In this document: positions 1-15,000 of the stretch, in pieces
Numbering within the stretch: position 1 is the first letter of the stretch
How the letters are laid out: the number at the start of each line of letters is the position of its first letter
Assembly (NCBI GenBank): GCA_022577435.1
Contig: JAKOON010000147.1
Location: forward strand, 1 to 64,000
Reading direction: 5' to 3'
Length of the DNA stretch: 64,000 nt
Source: Embiotoca jacksoni
Lineage: Eukaryota; Chordata; Actinopteri; Embiotocidae
Notes under the pieces: model-generated
The model's input: the letters and a program-made list of their open reading frames with translations, nothing else
What the model was told of the DNA's origin: nothing
Database searches by the model: none
Position numbers and translations under genes: made by a program

Positions 1-4
1 CTCA

Positions 5-3000
5 GCGAGAGAAGAATTTTCTTCATCACTACTATGGCAAATGGGATAAACAACATGGTCAAAGTGGTTTCAAGTCACTTTGTGTGGACAATTTCACAGG
101 AAACACAATGTTTCAAAAACAGGCCTTATCTCAGCGAGAGAAAGCTCAAAAACAGTATAAAACTCCTTTACGGCTTAAACTAACTGTTTACGAACAAATT
201 TCTTCATCACTACTATGGCAAATGGGATAAACAACATGGACAAAGTGGTTTCAAGTCACTTTGTGTGGACAATTTTACAGGAAACACAATGTTTCAAAAA
301 CAGCCTTATCTCAGCGAGAGAAGCTCAAAAACAGCATAAAACTCCTTTACAGTGCCAAGGCTTAAACTAAGTGTTTACGAACAAATTTCTTCATCACTAC
401 TATGGCAAATGGGATGAACAACATGGACAAAGTGGTTCAAGTCACTTTATGTGGACAATTTCACAGGAAACACAATGTTTCAAAAACAGCCTTATCTCAG
501 CGAGAGAAGCCTCAAATACAGCATTAAAACTCCTTTACGGCTTAAACTAAGTGTTTACGAACAAATTCTTCATCACTACTATGGCAAATGGGATAAACAA
601 CATGGACAAAGTGGTTTCAAGTCACTTTGTTGTGGACAATTTCACAGGAAACACAATGTTTCAAAAACAGCCTTATCTCAGCGAGAGAAGCTCAAAAACA
701 GCAGAAAACTGCTTTACAGTGCCACGGCTTAAACTAAGTGTTTACGAACAAATTTCTTCATCAGCAAATGGTATACACTACATGGCCAATGTGGCTTCAC
801 TTTGTGTCTGCAATTACACAGAAAACAGCATTTCAAAACTCACTTTCTCATCCTAATGTAAAACTGCATCACAGCGCCACGGCTTAAACTAAGTGTTTAC
901 AAACCAAGTTTCATACTCAGAACTTTGGCAAATGGGATACACTACATGGGCAAAGTGGTTTCAAGTCACTTTGTGTGGACAATTTCACAGGAAACACAAT
1001 GTTTCAAAAACACCTTATCTCAAGCGAGAGAAGCTCAAAAACAGCATAAAACTCCTTTACGGCTTAAACTAAGTGTTTACGAACAAATTTCTTCATCACT
1101 ACTATGGCAAATGGGATGAACAACATGGACAAAGTGGTTTCAAGTCACTTTATGTGGACAATTTCACAGGAAACACAATGTTTCAAAAACAGCCTTATCT
1201 CAGCGAGAGAAGCTCAAAAACAGCATAAAAACTCCTTTACAGTGCCAAGGCTTAAACTAAGTGTTTACGAACAAATTTCTTCATCACTACTATGGCAAAT
1301 GGGATGAACAACATGGACAAAGTGGTTTCAAGTCACTTTATGTGGACAATTTCACAGGAAACACAATGTTTCAAAAACAGCCTTATCTCAGCGAGAGAAG
1401 CTCAAAAACAGCATAAAACCTCCTTTACGGCTTAAACTAAGTGTTTACGAACAAATTTTCTTCATCACTACTATGGGCAAATGGGATAAACAACATGGAC
1501 AAAGTGGTTTCAAGTCACTTTGTGTGGACAATTTCACAGGAAACACAATGTTTCAAAAAACAGCCTTATCTCAGCGAGAGAAGCTCAAAAACAGCAGAAA
1601 ACTGCTTTACAGTGCCACGGCTTAAACTAAGTGTTTACGAACAAATTTCTTCATCAGCAAATGGGATACACTACATGGCCAATGTGGCTTCACTTTGTGT
1701 CTGCAATTACACAGAAAACAGCATTTCAAGGACTCACTTTCTCATCCTAATGTAAAACTGCATCACAGCGCCACGGCTTAAACTAAGTGTTTACAAACAA
1801 GTTTCATACTCAGAACTTTGGCAAATGGGATACACTACATGGGCAAAGTGGTTTCAAGTCACTTTGTGTGGACAATTTCACAGGAAACACAAATGTTTCA
1901 AAAACAGCCTTATCTCAGCGAGAGAAGCTCAAAAACAGCAGAAAACTGCTTTACAGTGCCACGGCTTAAACTAAGTGTTTACGAACAAATTTCTTCATCA
2001 GCAAATGGGATACACTACATGGCCAATGTGGCTTCACTTTGTGTCTGCAATTACACAGAAAACAGCATTTCAAGACTCACTTTCTCATCCTAATGTAAAA
2101 CTGCATCACAGCGCCACGGCTTAAACTAAGTGTTTACAAACAAGTTTCATACTCAGAACTTTGGCAAATGGGATACACTACATGGGCAAAGTGGTTTCAA
2201 GTCACTTTGTGTGGACAATTTCACAGGAAACACAATGTTTCAAAAACAGCCTTATCTCAGCGAGAGAAGCTCAAAAACAGCATAAAACTCCTTTACAGTG
2301 CCAAGGCTTAAAACTAAGTGTTTACGAACAAATTTCTTCATCACTACTATGGCAAATGGGATGAACAACATGGACAAAGTGGTTTCAAGTCACTTTGTGT
2401 GGACAATTTCACAGGAAACACAATGTTTCAAAAACAGCCTTATCTCAGCGAGAGAAGCTCAAAAACCAGCATAAAACTCCTTTACGGCTTAAACTAAGTG
2501 TTTACGAACAAATTTCTTCATCACTACTATGGCAAATGGGATAAACAACATGGACAAAGTGGTTTCAAGTCACTTTGTGTGGACAATTTCACAGGAAACA
2601 CAATGTTTCAAAAACAGCCTTATCTCAGCGAGAGAAGCTCAAAAACAGCATAAAACTCCTTTACGGCTTAAACTAAGTGTTACGAACAAATTTCTTCATC
2701 ACTACTATGGCAAATGGGATAAACAACATGGACAAAGTGGTTTCAAGTCACTTTGTGTGGACAATTTCACAGGAAACACAATGTTTCAAAAACAGCCTTA
2801 TCTCAGCGAGAGAAGCTCAAAAACAGCATAAAACTGCTTTACAGTGCCACGGCTTAAACTAAGTGTTTACGAACAAATTTCTTCATCAGCAAATGGGATA
2901 CACTACATGGCCAATGTGGCTTCACTTTGTGTCTGCAATTACACAGAAAACAGCATTTCAAGACTCACTTTCTCATCCTAATGTAAAACTGCATCACAAG

Positions 3001-3899
3001 CGCCACGGCTTAAACTAAGTGTTTACAAACAAGTTTCATACTCAGAACTTTGGCAAATGGGATACACTACATGGGCAAAGTGGTTTCAAGTCACTTTGTG
3101 ATGACAATTTCACAGGAAACACATGTTTCAAAAACAGCCTTATCTCAGCGAGAGAAGCTCAAAAACAGCATAAAACTCCTTTACAGTGCCAAGGCTTAAA
3201 CTAAGTGTTTACGAACAAATTTCTTCATCACTACTATGGCAAATGGGATAAACAACATGGTCAAAGTGGTTTCAAGTCACTTTGTGTGGACAATTTCACA
3301 GGAAACACAATGTTTCAAAACAGCCTTATCTCAGCGAGAGAAGCTCAAAAACAGCATAAAACTCCCTTTACGGCTTAAACTAAGTGTTTACGAACAAATT
3401 CTTCATCAGCAAATGGGATACACTACATGGCCAATGTGGCTTCACTTTGTGTCTGCAATTACACAGAAAACAGCATTTCAAGAACTCACTGTCTCATCCT
3501 AATGTAAAACTGCATCACAGCGCCACGGCTTAAACTAAGTGTTTACAAACAAGTTTCATACTCAGAACTTTGGCAAATGGGATACACTACATGGGCAAAG
3601 TGGTTTCAAGTCACTTTGTGATGACAATTTCACAGGAAACGCAATGTTTCAAAAAACAGCCTTATCTCAGCGAGAGAAGCTCAAAAACAGCATAAAATTC
3701 CTTTACGGCTTAAACTAAGTGTTTAGGAACAAATTTCTTCATCACTACTATGGCAAATGGGATAAACAACATGGACAAATTGGTTTCAAGTCACTTTGTG
3801 TAGACAATTTCACAGGAAACACAATGTTTCAAAAACAGCCTTATCTCAGCGAGAGAAGCTCAAAAACAGCATAAAACTCCTTTACGGCTTAAACTAAGT
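5..3899 (+). repeat. Long super-unit 1 (about 22 monomers)
   Basis: Order read: V(GTATA) B M B D C M M B D C D C A B B D Cg V D Cg N. The D near 765 carries GGTATACAC and TTTCAAAACTC, a marker repeated at the same place in later super-units. Length is only approximate because of many single-base indels. The first monomer follows an apparent internal deletion at base 14/15. Confidence 0.75.
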
Positions 3900-6800
3900 G
3901 TTTACGAACAAATTTCTTCATCACTACTATGGCAAATGGGATAAACAACATGGTCAAAGTGGTTTCAAGTCACTTTGTGTGGACAATTTCACAGGAAACA
4001 CAATGTTCAAAAACAGCCTTATCTCAGCGAGAGAAGCTCAAAAAACAGTATAAAACTCCTTTACGGCTTAAACTAACTGTTTACGAACAAATTTCTTCAT
4101 CACTACTATGGCAAATGGGATAAACAACATGGACAAAGTGGTTTCAAGTCACTTTGTTGTGGACAATTTTACAGGAAACACAATGTTTCAAAAACAGCCT
4201 TATCTCAGCGAGAGAAGCTCAAAAACAGCATAAAAACTCCTTTACAGTGCCAAGGCTTAAACTAAGTGTTTACGAACAAATTTCTTCATCACTACTATGG
4301 CAAATGGGATGAACAACATGGACAAAGTGGTTTCAAGTCACTTTATGTGGACAATTTCACAGGAAACACAATGTTTCAAAAACAGCCTTATCTCAGCGAG
4401 AGAAGCTCAAAAAACAGCATAAAACTCCTTTACGGCTTAAACTAAGTGTTTACGAACAAATTTCTTCATCACTACTATGGCAAATGGGATAAACAACATG
4501 GACAAAGTGGTTTCAAGTCACTTTGTGTGGACAATTTCACAGGAAACACAATGTTTCAAAAACAGCCTTATCTCAGCGAGAGAAGCTCAAAAACAGCAGA
4601 AAACTGCTTTACAGTGCCACGGCTTAAACTAAGTGTTTACGAACAAATTTCTTCATCAGCAAATGGTATACACTACATGGCCAATGTGGCTTCACTTTGT
4701 GTCTGCAATTACACAGAAAACAGCATTTCAAAACTCACTTTCTCATCCTAATGTAAAACTGCATCACAGCGCCACGGCTTAAACTAAGTGTTTACAAACA
4801 AGTTTCATACTCAGAACTTTGGCAAATGGGATACACTACATGGGCAAAGTGGTTTCAAGTCACTTTGTGTGGACAATTTCACAGGAAACACAATGTTTCA
4901 AAAACAGCCTTATCTCAGCGAGAGAAGCTCAAAAACAGCATAAAACTCCTTTACGGCTTAAAACTAAGTGGTTTACGAACAAATTTCTTCATCACTACTA
5001 TGGCAAATGGGATGAACAACATGGACAAAGTGGTTTCAAGTCACTTTATGTGGACAATTTCACAGGAAACACAATGTTTCAAAAACAGCCTTATCTCAGC
5101 GAGAGAAGCTCAAAAACAGCATAAAACTCCTTTACAGTGCCAAGGCTTAAACTAAGTGTTTACGAACAAATTTCTTCATCACTACTATGGCAAATGGGAT
5201 GAACAACATGGACAAAGTGGTTTTCAAGTCACTTTATGTGGACAATTTCACAGGAACACAATGTTTCAAAAACAGCCTTATCCAGCGAGAGAAGCTCAAA
5301 AACAGCATAAAACTCCTTTACGGCTTAAACTAAGTGTTTACGAACAAATTTCTTCATCACTACTATGGCAAATGGGATAAACAACATGGACAAAGTGGTT
5401 TCAAGTCACTTTGTGTGGACAATTTCACAGGAAACACAATGTTTCAAAAACAGCCTTATCTCAGCGAGAGAAGCTCAAAAACAGCAGAAAACTGCTTTAC
5501 AGTGCCACGGCTTAAACTAAGTGTTTAACGAACAAATTTCTTCATCAGCAAATGGGATACACTACATGGCCAATGTGGCTTCACTTTGTGTCTGCAATTA
5601 CACAGAAAACAGCATTTCAAGACTCACTTTCTCATCCTAATGTAAAACTGCATCACAGCGCCACGGCTTAAACTAAGTGTTTACAAAACAAGTTTCATAC
5701 TCAGAACTTTGGCAAATGGGATACACTACATGGGCAAAGTGGTTTCAAGTCACTTTGTGTGGACAATTTCACAGGAAACACAATGTTTCAAAAACAGCCT
5801 TATCTCAGCGAGAGAAGCTCAAAAACAGCAGAAAACTGCTTTACAGTGCACGGCTTAAACTAAGTGTTACGAACAAATTTCTTCATCAGCAAATGGGATA
5901 CACTACATGGCCAATGTGGCTTCACTTGTGTCTGCAATTACACAGAAAACAGCATTTCAAGACTCACTTTCTCATCCTAATGTAAAACTGCATCACAGCG
6001 CCACGGCTTAAACTAAGTGTTTACAAACAAGTTTCATACTCAGAACTTTGGCAAATGGATACACTACATGGGCAAAGTGGTTTCAAGTCACTTTGTGTGG
6101 ACAATTTCACAGGAAACACAATGTTTCAAAAACAGCCTTATCTCAGCGAGAGAAGCCTCAAAAACAGCATAAAACTCCTTTACAGTGCCAAGGCTTAAAC
6201 TAAGTGTTTACGAACAAATTTCTTCATCACTACTATGGCAAATGGGATGAACAACATTGGACAAAGTGGTTTCAAGTCACTTTGTGTGGACAATTTCACA
6301 GAAACACAATGTTTCAAAAACAGCCTTATCTCAGCGAGAGAAGCTCAAAAACAGCATAAAACTCCTTTACGGCTTAAACTAAGTGTTTACGAAACAAATT
6401 TCTTCATCACTACTATGGCAATGGGATAAACAACATGGACAAAAGGTGGTTTCAAGTCACTTTGTGTGGACAATTTCACAGGAAACACAATGTTTCAAAA
6501 ACAGCCTTATCTCAGCGAGAGAAGCTCAAAAACAGCATAAACTCCTTTACGGCTTAAACTAAGTGTTTACGAACAAATTTCTTCATCACTACTATGGCAA
6601 ATGGGATAACAACATGGACAAAGTGGTTCAAGTCACTTTGTGTGGACAATTTCACAGGAAACACAATGTTTCAAAAACAGCCTTATCTCAGCGAGAGAAG
6701 CTCAAAAACAGCATAAAACTGCTTTACAGTGCCACGCTTAAACTAAGTGTTTAACGAACAAATTTCTTCATCAGCAAATGGGATACACTACATGGCCAAT

Positions 6801-9800
6801 GTGGCTTCACTTTGTGTCTGCAATTACACAGAAAACAGCATTTCAAGACTCACTTTCTCATCCTAATGTAAAACTGCATCACAGCGCCACGGCTTAAACT
6901 AAGTGTTTACAAACAAGTTCATACTCAGAACTTTGGCAAATGGGATACACTACATGGGCAAAGTGGTTTCAAGTCACTTTGTGATGACAATTTCACAGGA
7001 AACACAATGTTTCAAAAACAGCCTTATCTCAGCGAGAGAAGCTCAAAAACAGCATAAAACTCCTTTACAGTGCCAAGGCTTAAACTAGTGTTTACGAACA
7101 AATTTCTTCATCACTACTATGGCAAATGGGATAAACAACATGGTCAAAGTGGTTTCAAGTCACTTTGTGTGGACAATTTCACAGGAAACACAATGTTTCA
7201 AAACAGCCTTATCTCAGCGAGAGAAAGCTCAAAAACAGCATAAAACCTCCTTTACGGCTTAAACTAAGTGTTTACGAACAAATTTCTTCATCAGCAAATG
7301 GGATACACTACATGGCCAATGTGGCTTCACTTTTGTGTCTGCAATTACACAGAAAACAGCATTTCAAGACTCACTTTCTCATCCTAATGTAAAACTGCAT
7401 CACAGCGCCACGGCTTAAACTAAGTGTTTTACAAACAAGTTTCATACTCAGAACTTTGGCAAATGGGATACACTACATGGGCAAAGTGGTTTCAAGTCAC
7501 TTTGTGTGAGACAATTTCACAGGAAACACAATGTTTCAAAAAACAGCCTTATCTCAGCGAGAGAAGCTCAAAAACAGCAGAAAAACTGCTTTACAGTGCC
7601 ACGGCTTAAACTAAGTGTTTACGAACAAATTTCTTCATCAGCAAATGGGATACACTACATGGCCAATGTGGCCTTCACTTTGTGTCTGCAATTACACAGA
7701 AAACAGCATTTCAAGACTCACTTTCTCATCCTAAATGTAAAACTGCATCACAGCGCCACGGCTTAAACTAAGTGTTTACAAACAAGTTTCATACTCAGAA
7801 CTTTGGCAATGGGATACACTACATGGGCAAAGTGGTTTCAAGTCACTTTGTGTGGACAATTTCACAGGAAACACAATGTTTCAAAAACAGCCTTATCTCA
7901 GCGAGAGAAGCTCAAAAACAGCATAAAAACTCCTTTTACAGTGCCCAAGGCTTAAACTAAGTGTTTTACGAACAAATTTCTTCATCACTACTATGGCAAA
8001 TGGGATGAACAACTTGGGACAAAAGTGGTTTCAAGTCACTTTGTGTGGACAATTTCACAGGAAACACAATGTTTCAACAAACAGCCTTATCTCAGCGAGA
8101 GAAGCTCAAAAACAGCATAAAACTCCTTTACAGTGCCAAGGCTTAAACTAGTGTTTACGAACAAATTTCTTCATCACTACTATGGCAAATGGGATGAACA
8201 ACATGGACAAAGTGGTTTCAAGTCACTTTGTTGTGGACAATTTCACAGGAAACACAATGTTTCAAAACAGCCTTATCTCAGCGAGAGAAGCTCAAAAACA
8301 GCATAAAACTCCTTTACGGCTTAAACTAAGTGTTTACGAACAAATTTCTTCATCACTACTATGGCAAATGGGATAAACAACATGGACAAAGTGGTTTCAA
8401 GTCACTTTGTGTGGACAATTTCACAGGAAACACAATGTTTCAAAAACAGCCTTATCTCAGCGAGAGAAGCTCAAAAACAGCATAAAACTCCTTTACGGCT
8501 TAAACTAAGTGTTTACGAACAAATTTCTCATCACTACTATGGCAAATGGGATAAACAACATGGACCAAAGTGGTTTCAAGTCACTTTGTGTGGACAATTT
8601 CACAGGAAACACAATGTTTCAAAAACAGCCTTATCTCAGCGAGAGAAGCTCAAAAACAGCATAAAACTCCTTTACAGTGCCAAGGCTTAAACTAAGTGTT
8701 TACGAACAATTTTCTTCATCACTACTATGGCAAATGGGATGAACAACATGGACAAAGTGGTTTCAAGTCACTTTGTGTGGACAATTTCACAGGAAACACA
8801 ATGTTTCAAAAACAGCCTTATCTCAGCGAGAGAAGCTCAAAAACAGCATAAAACTCCTTTACGGCTTAAACTAAGTGTTTACGAACAAATTTCTTCATCA
8901 CTACTATGGCAAATGGGATAAACAACATGGACAAAGTGGTTTCAAAGTCACTTTGTGTGGACAATTTCACAGGAAACACAATGTTTCAAAAACAGCCTTA
9001 TCTCAGCGAGAGAAGCTCAAAAACAGCATAAAACTCCTTTACGGCTTAAACTAAGTGTTTACGAACAAATTTCTTCATCACTACTATGGCAAATGGGATA
9101 ACAACAATGGACAAAGTGGTTTCAAGTCACTTTGTGTGGACAATTTCACAGGAAACACAATGTTTCAAAAACAGCCTTATCTCAGCTGAGAGAAGCTCAA
9201 AAACAAGCATAAAACTGCTTTACAGTGCCACGGCTTAAACTAAGTGTTTACGAACAAATTTCTTCATCAGCAAATGGGATACACTACATGGCCAATGTGG
9301 CTTCACTTTGTGTCTGCAATACACAGAAAACAGCATTTCAAGACTCACTTTCCTCATCCTAATGTAAAACTGCATCACAGCGCCACGGCTTAAACTAAGT
9401 GTTTACAAACAAGTTTCATACTCAGAACTTTGGCAAATGGGATACACTACATGGGCAAAGTGTTTCAAGTCACTTTGTGATGACAATTTCACAGGAAACA
9501 CAATGTTTCAAAAACAGCCTTATCTCAGCGAGAGAAGCTCAAAAACAGCATAAAACTCCTTTACAGTGCCAAGGCTTAAACTACGTGTTTACGAACAAAT
9601 TTCTTCATCACTACTATGGCAAATGGGATAAACAACATGGTCAAAGTGGTTTCAAGTCACTTTGTGTGGACAATTTCACAGGAAACACAATGTTTCAAAA
9701 ACAGCCTTATCTCAGCGAGAGAAGCTCAAAAACAGCATAAAACTCCTTTACGGCTTAAACTAAGTTGTTTACGAACAAATTTCTTCATCAGCAAATGGGA

Positions 9801-12039
9801 TACACTACATGGCCAATGTGGCTTCACTTTGTGTCTGCAATTACACAGAAAACAGCATTTCAAGGACTCACTTTCTCATCCTAATGTAAAACTGCAATCA
9901 CAGCGCCACGGCTTAAACTAGTGTTTACAAACAAGTTTCATACTCAGAACTTTGGCAAATGGGATACACTACATGGGCAAAGTGGTTTCAAGTCACTTTG
10001 TGTGGACAATTTCACAGGAAACACAATGTTTCAAAAAACAGCCTTATCTCAGCGAGAGAAGCTCAAAAACAGCAGAAAACTGCTTTACAGTGCCACGGCT
10101 TAAACTAAGTGTTTACGAACAAATTTCTTCATCAGCAATGGGATACACTACATGGCCAATGTGGCTTCACTTTGTGTCTGCAATTACACAGAAAACAGCA
10201 TTTCAAGACTCACTTTCTCATCCTAATGTAAAACTGCATCACAGCGCCACGGCTTAAACTAAGTGTTTACAAACAAGTTTCATACTCAGAACTTTGGCAA
10301 ATGGGATACACTACATGGGCAAAGTGGTTTCAAGTCACTTTGTGTGGACAATTTCACAGGAAACACAATGTTTTCAAAAACAGCCTTATCTCAGCAGAGA
10401 GAAAGCTCAAAAACAGCATAAAAACTCCTTTACAGTGCCAAGGCTTAAACTAAGTGTTTACGAACAAATTTCTTCATCACTACTATGGCAAATGGGATGA
10501 ACAACATGGACAAAGTGGTTTCAAGTCACTTTGTGTGGACAATTTCACAGGAAACACAATGTTTCAAAAACAGCCTTATCTCAGCGAGAGAAGCTCAAAA
10601 ACAGCATAAAACTCCTTTACGGCTTAAACTAAGTGTTTACGAACAAATTTCTTCATCACTACTATGGCAAATGGGATAAACAACATGGACAAAGTGGTTT
10701 CAAGTCACTTTGTGTGGACAATTTCACAGGAAACACAATGTTTCAAAAACAGCCTTATCTCAGCGAGAGAAGCTCAAAAACAGCATAAAACTCCTTTACC
10801 GGCTTAAACTAAGTGTTTACGAACAAATTTCTTCATCACTACTATGGCAAATGGGATAAACAACATGGACAAAGTGGTTTCAAGTCACTTTTGTGTGGAC
10901 AATTTCACAGGAAACACAATGTTTCAAAACAGCCTTATCTCAGTCGAGAGAAGCTCAAAAAACAGCATAAAACTGCTTTACAGTGCCACGGCTTAAACTA
11001 AGTGTTTACGAACAAATTTCTTCATCAGCAAATGGGATACACTACATGGCCAATGTGGCTCACTTTGTGTCTGCAATTACACAGAAAACAGCATTTCAAG
11101 ACTCACTTTCTCATCCTAATGTAAACTGCATCACAGCGGCCACGGCTTTAAACTAAGTGTTTACAAACAAGTTTCATACTCAGAACTTTGGCAAATGGGA
11201 TACACTACATGGGCAAAGTGGTTTCAAGTCACTTTGTGATGACAATTTCACAGGAAACACAATGTTTCAAAAACAGCCTTATCTCACAGCGAGAGAAGCT
11301 CAAAAACAGCATAAAACTCCTTTACAGTGCCAAGGCTTAAACTAAGTGTTTACGAACAAATTTCTTCATCACTACTATGGCAATGGGATAAACAACATGG
11401 TCAAAGTGGTTTCAAGTCACTTTGTGTGGACAATTTCACAGGAAACACAATGTTTCAAAAACAGCCTTATCTCAGCGAGAGAAGCTCAAAAACAGCATAA
11501 AACTCCTTTACCGGCTTAAACTAAGTGTTTACGAACAAATTCTTCATCAGCAAATGGGATACACTACATGGCCAATGTGGCTTCACTTTGTGTCTGCAAT
11601 TACACAGAAAACAGCATTTCAAGACTCACTTTCTCATCCTAATGTAAAACTGCATCACAGCGCCACGGCTTAAACTAAGTGTTTACAAACAAGTTTCATA
11701 CTCAGAACTTTGGCAAATGGGATACACTACATGGGCAAAGTGGTTTCAAGTCACTTTGTGATGACAATTTCACAGGAAACGCAATGTTTCAAAAATCAGC
11801 CTTATCTCAGCGAGAGAAGCTCAAAAACAGCATAAAATTCCTTTACGGCTTAAACTAAGTGTTTAGGAACAAATTTCTTCATCACTACTATGGCAAATGG
11901 GATAAACAACATGGACAAATTGGTTTCAAGTCACTTGTGTAGACAATTTCACAGGGAAACACAATGTTTCAAAAACAGCCTTATCTCAGCGAGAGAAGCT
12001 CAAAAACAGCATAAAACTCCTTTACGGCTTAAACTAAGT
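3900..12039 (+). repeat. Long super-unit 2 (about 46 monomers)
   Basis: Starts with V(GTATA) and ends with N, like super-unit 1. The first 20 monomers follow the same order as super-unit 1. It then contains added blocks with A B B D Cg V D C D C order (10-mers) before the closing D-Cg-N. It is therefore an expanded version of the same unit. An internal 10-mer starts near 8698 and the next A near 10456. Confidence 0.72.
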
Positions 12040-15000
12040 GTTTACGAAAAATTTCTTCATCACTACTATGGCAAATGGGGATAAACAACATGGTCAAAGT
12101 GGTTTCAAGTCACTTTGTGTGGACAATTTCACAGGAAACACAATGTTACAAAAACAGCCTTATCTCAGCGAGAGAAGCTCAAAAACAGTATAAAACTCCT
12201 TTACGGCTTAAACTACTGTTTACGAACAAATTTCTTCATCACTACTATGGCAAATGGGATAAACAACATGGACAAAGTGGTTTCAAGTCACTTTGTGTGG
12301 ACAATTTCACAGGAAACACAATGTTTCAAAAACAGCCTTATCTCAGCGAGAGAAGCTCAAAAACAGCATAAAACTCCTTTACAGTGCCAAGCTTAAACTA
12401 AGTGTTTACGAACAAATTTTCTTTCATCACTACTATGGCAAATGGGATGACAAACATGGACAAAGTGGTTTCAAGTCACTTTATGTGGACAATTTCACGG
12501 AAACACAATGTTTCAAAAACAGCCTTATCTCAGCGAGAGAAGCTCAAAAACAGCATAAAAACTCCTTTACCGGCTTAAACTAAGTGTTTACGAACAAATT
12601 TCTTCATCACTACTATGGCAAATGGGATAAACAACATGGACAAAGTGGTTTCAGTCACTTTGTGTGGGACAATTTCACAGGAAACACAATGTTTCAAAAA
12701 CAGCCTTATCTCAGCGAGAGAAGCTCAAAAACAGCAGAAAACTGCTTTACAGTGCCACGGCTTAAAACTAAGTGTTTACGAACAAATTTCTTCATCAGCA
12801 AATGGTATACACTACATGGCCAATGTGGCTTCACTTTGTGTCTGCAATTACACAGAAAACCAGCATTTCAAAACTCACTTTCTCATCCTAATGTAAAACT
12901 GCATCACAGCGCCCACTGGCTTAAACTAAGTGTTTACAAACAAGTTTCATACTCAGAACTTTGGCAAATGGGATACACTACATGGGGCAAAGTGGTTTCA
13001 AGTCACTTTGTGTGGACAATTTCACAGGAAAACACAATGTTCAAAAACAGCCTTATCTCAGCGAGAGAAGCTCAAAAACAGCATAAAACTCCTTTACGGC
13101 TTAAACTAAGTGTTTACGAACAAATTTCTTTCATCACTACTATGGCAAATGGGATGAACAACATGGACAAAGTGGTTTCAAGTCACTTTATGTGGACAAT
13201 TTCACAGGAAACACAATGTTTCAAAAACAGCCTTATCTCAGCGAGAGAAGCTCAAAAACAGCATAAAACTCCTTTACAGTGCCAAGGCTTAAACTAAGTG
13301 TTTACGAACAAATTTCTTCATCACTACTATGGCAAATGGGATGAACAACATGGACAAAGTGGTTTCAAGTCACTTTATGTGGACAATTTCACAGGAAACA
13401 CAATGTTTCAAAAACAGCCTTATCTCAGCGAGAGAAGCTCAAAAACAGCATAAAACTCCTTTACGGCTTAAACTAAGTGTTTACGAACAAATTTCTTCAT
13501 CACTACTATGGCAAATGGGATAAACAACATGGACAAAGTGGTTCAAGTCACTTTGTGTGGACAATTTCACAGGAAACACAATGTTTCAAAACAGCCTTAT
13601 CTCAGCGAGAGAAGCTCAAAAACAGCAGAAAACTGCTTTACAGTGCCACGGCTTAAACTAAGTGTTTACGAACAAATTCTTCTTCATCAGCAAATGGGAT
13701 ACACTACATGGCCAATGTGGCTTCACTTTGTGTCTGCAATTACACAGAAAACAGCATTTCAAGACTCACTTTCTCATCCTAATGTAAAACTGCATCACAG
13801 CGCACGGCTTAAACTAAGTGTTTACAAACAAGTTTCATACTCAGAACTTTTGGCAAATGGGATACACGACATGGGCAAAGTGGTTTCAAGTCACTTTGTG
13901 TGGACAATTTCACAGGAAACACAATGTTTCAAAAACAGCCTTATCTCAGCGAGAGAAGCTCAAAAAACAGCAGAAAACTGCTTTACAGTGCCACGGCTTA
14001 AACTAAGTGTTTACACGAACAAATTTCTTCATCAGCAAATGGGATACACTACATGGCCAATGTGGCTTCACTTTGTGTCTGCAATTACACAGAAAACAGC
14101 AATTTCAAGACTCACTTTCTCATCCTAATGTAAAACTGCATCACAGCGCCACGGCTTAAACTAAGTGTTTACAAACAAGTTTCATACTCAGAACTTTGGC
14201 AAATGGGATACACTACATGGGCAAAGTGGTTTCAAGTCACTTTGTGTGGACAATTTCACAGGAAACACCAATGTTTCAAAAACAGCCTTATCTCAGCGAG
14301 AGAAGCTCAAAAACAGCATAAAACTCCTTTACAGTGCCAAGGCTTAAACTAAGTGTTTACGAACAAATTTCTTCATCACTACTATGGCAAATGGGATGAA
14401 CAACATGGACAAAGTGGTTTCAAGTCACTTTGTGTGGACAATTCACAGGAACACCAATGTTTCAAAACAGCCTTATCTCAGCGAGAGAAGCTCAAAAACA
14501 GCATAAAACTCCTTTACGGCTTAAACTAAGTGTTTACGAACAATTTCTTCATCACTACTATGGCAAATGGGATAAACAACATGGACAAAGTGGTTTCAAG
14601 TCACTTTGTGTGGACAATTTCACAGGAAACACAATGTTTCAAAAAACAGCCTTATCTCAGCGAGAGAAGCTCAAAAACAGCATAAAACTCCTTTAACGGC
14701 TTAAACTAAGTGTTTACGAACAATTTTCTTCATCACTACTATGGCAAATGGGATAAACAACATGGACAAAGTGGTTTCAAGTCACTTTGTGTGGACAATT
14801 TCACAGGAAACAAATGTTTCAAAAACAGCCTTATCTCAGCGAGAGAAGCTCAAAAACAGCATAAAAACTGCTTTACAGTGCCACGGCTTAAACTAAGTGT
14901 TTACGAACAAATTTCTTCATCAGCAAATGGGATACACTACATGGCCAATGTGGCTTCACTTTGTGTCTGCAATTACACAGAAAACAGCATTTCAAGACTC

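Noticed and set aside
12584..13297. 237-codon open reading frame, and similar long frames at 20899-21417 and 54818-55375
   Set aside because: They are translations of the satellite itself. The same peptide fragments recur in shifting frames throughout. These longest ones fall in indel-rich patches, where frameshifts skip the regular stops in GGGATAAAC and CTTAAACTAAG. There is no start context, domain or codon signature.
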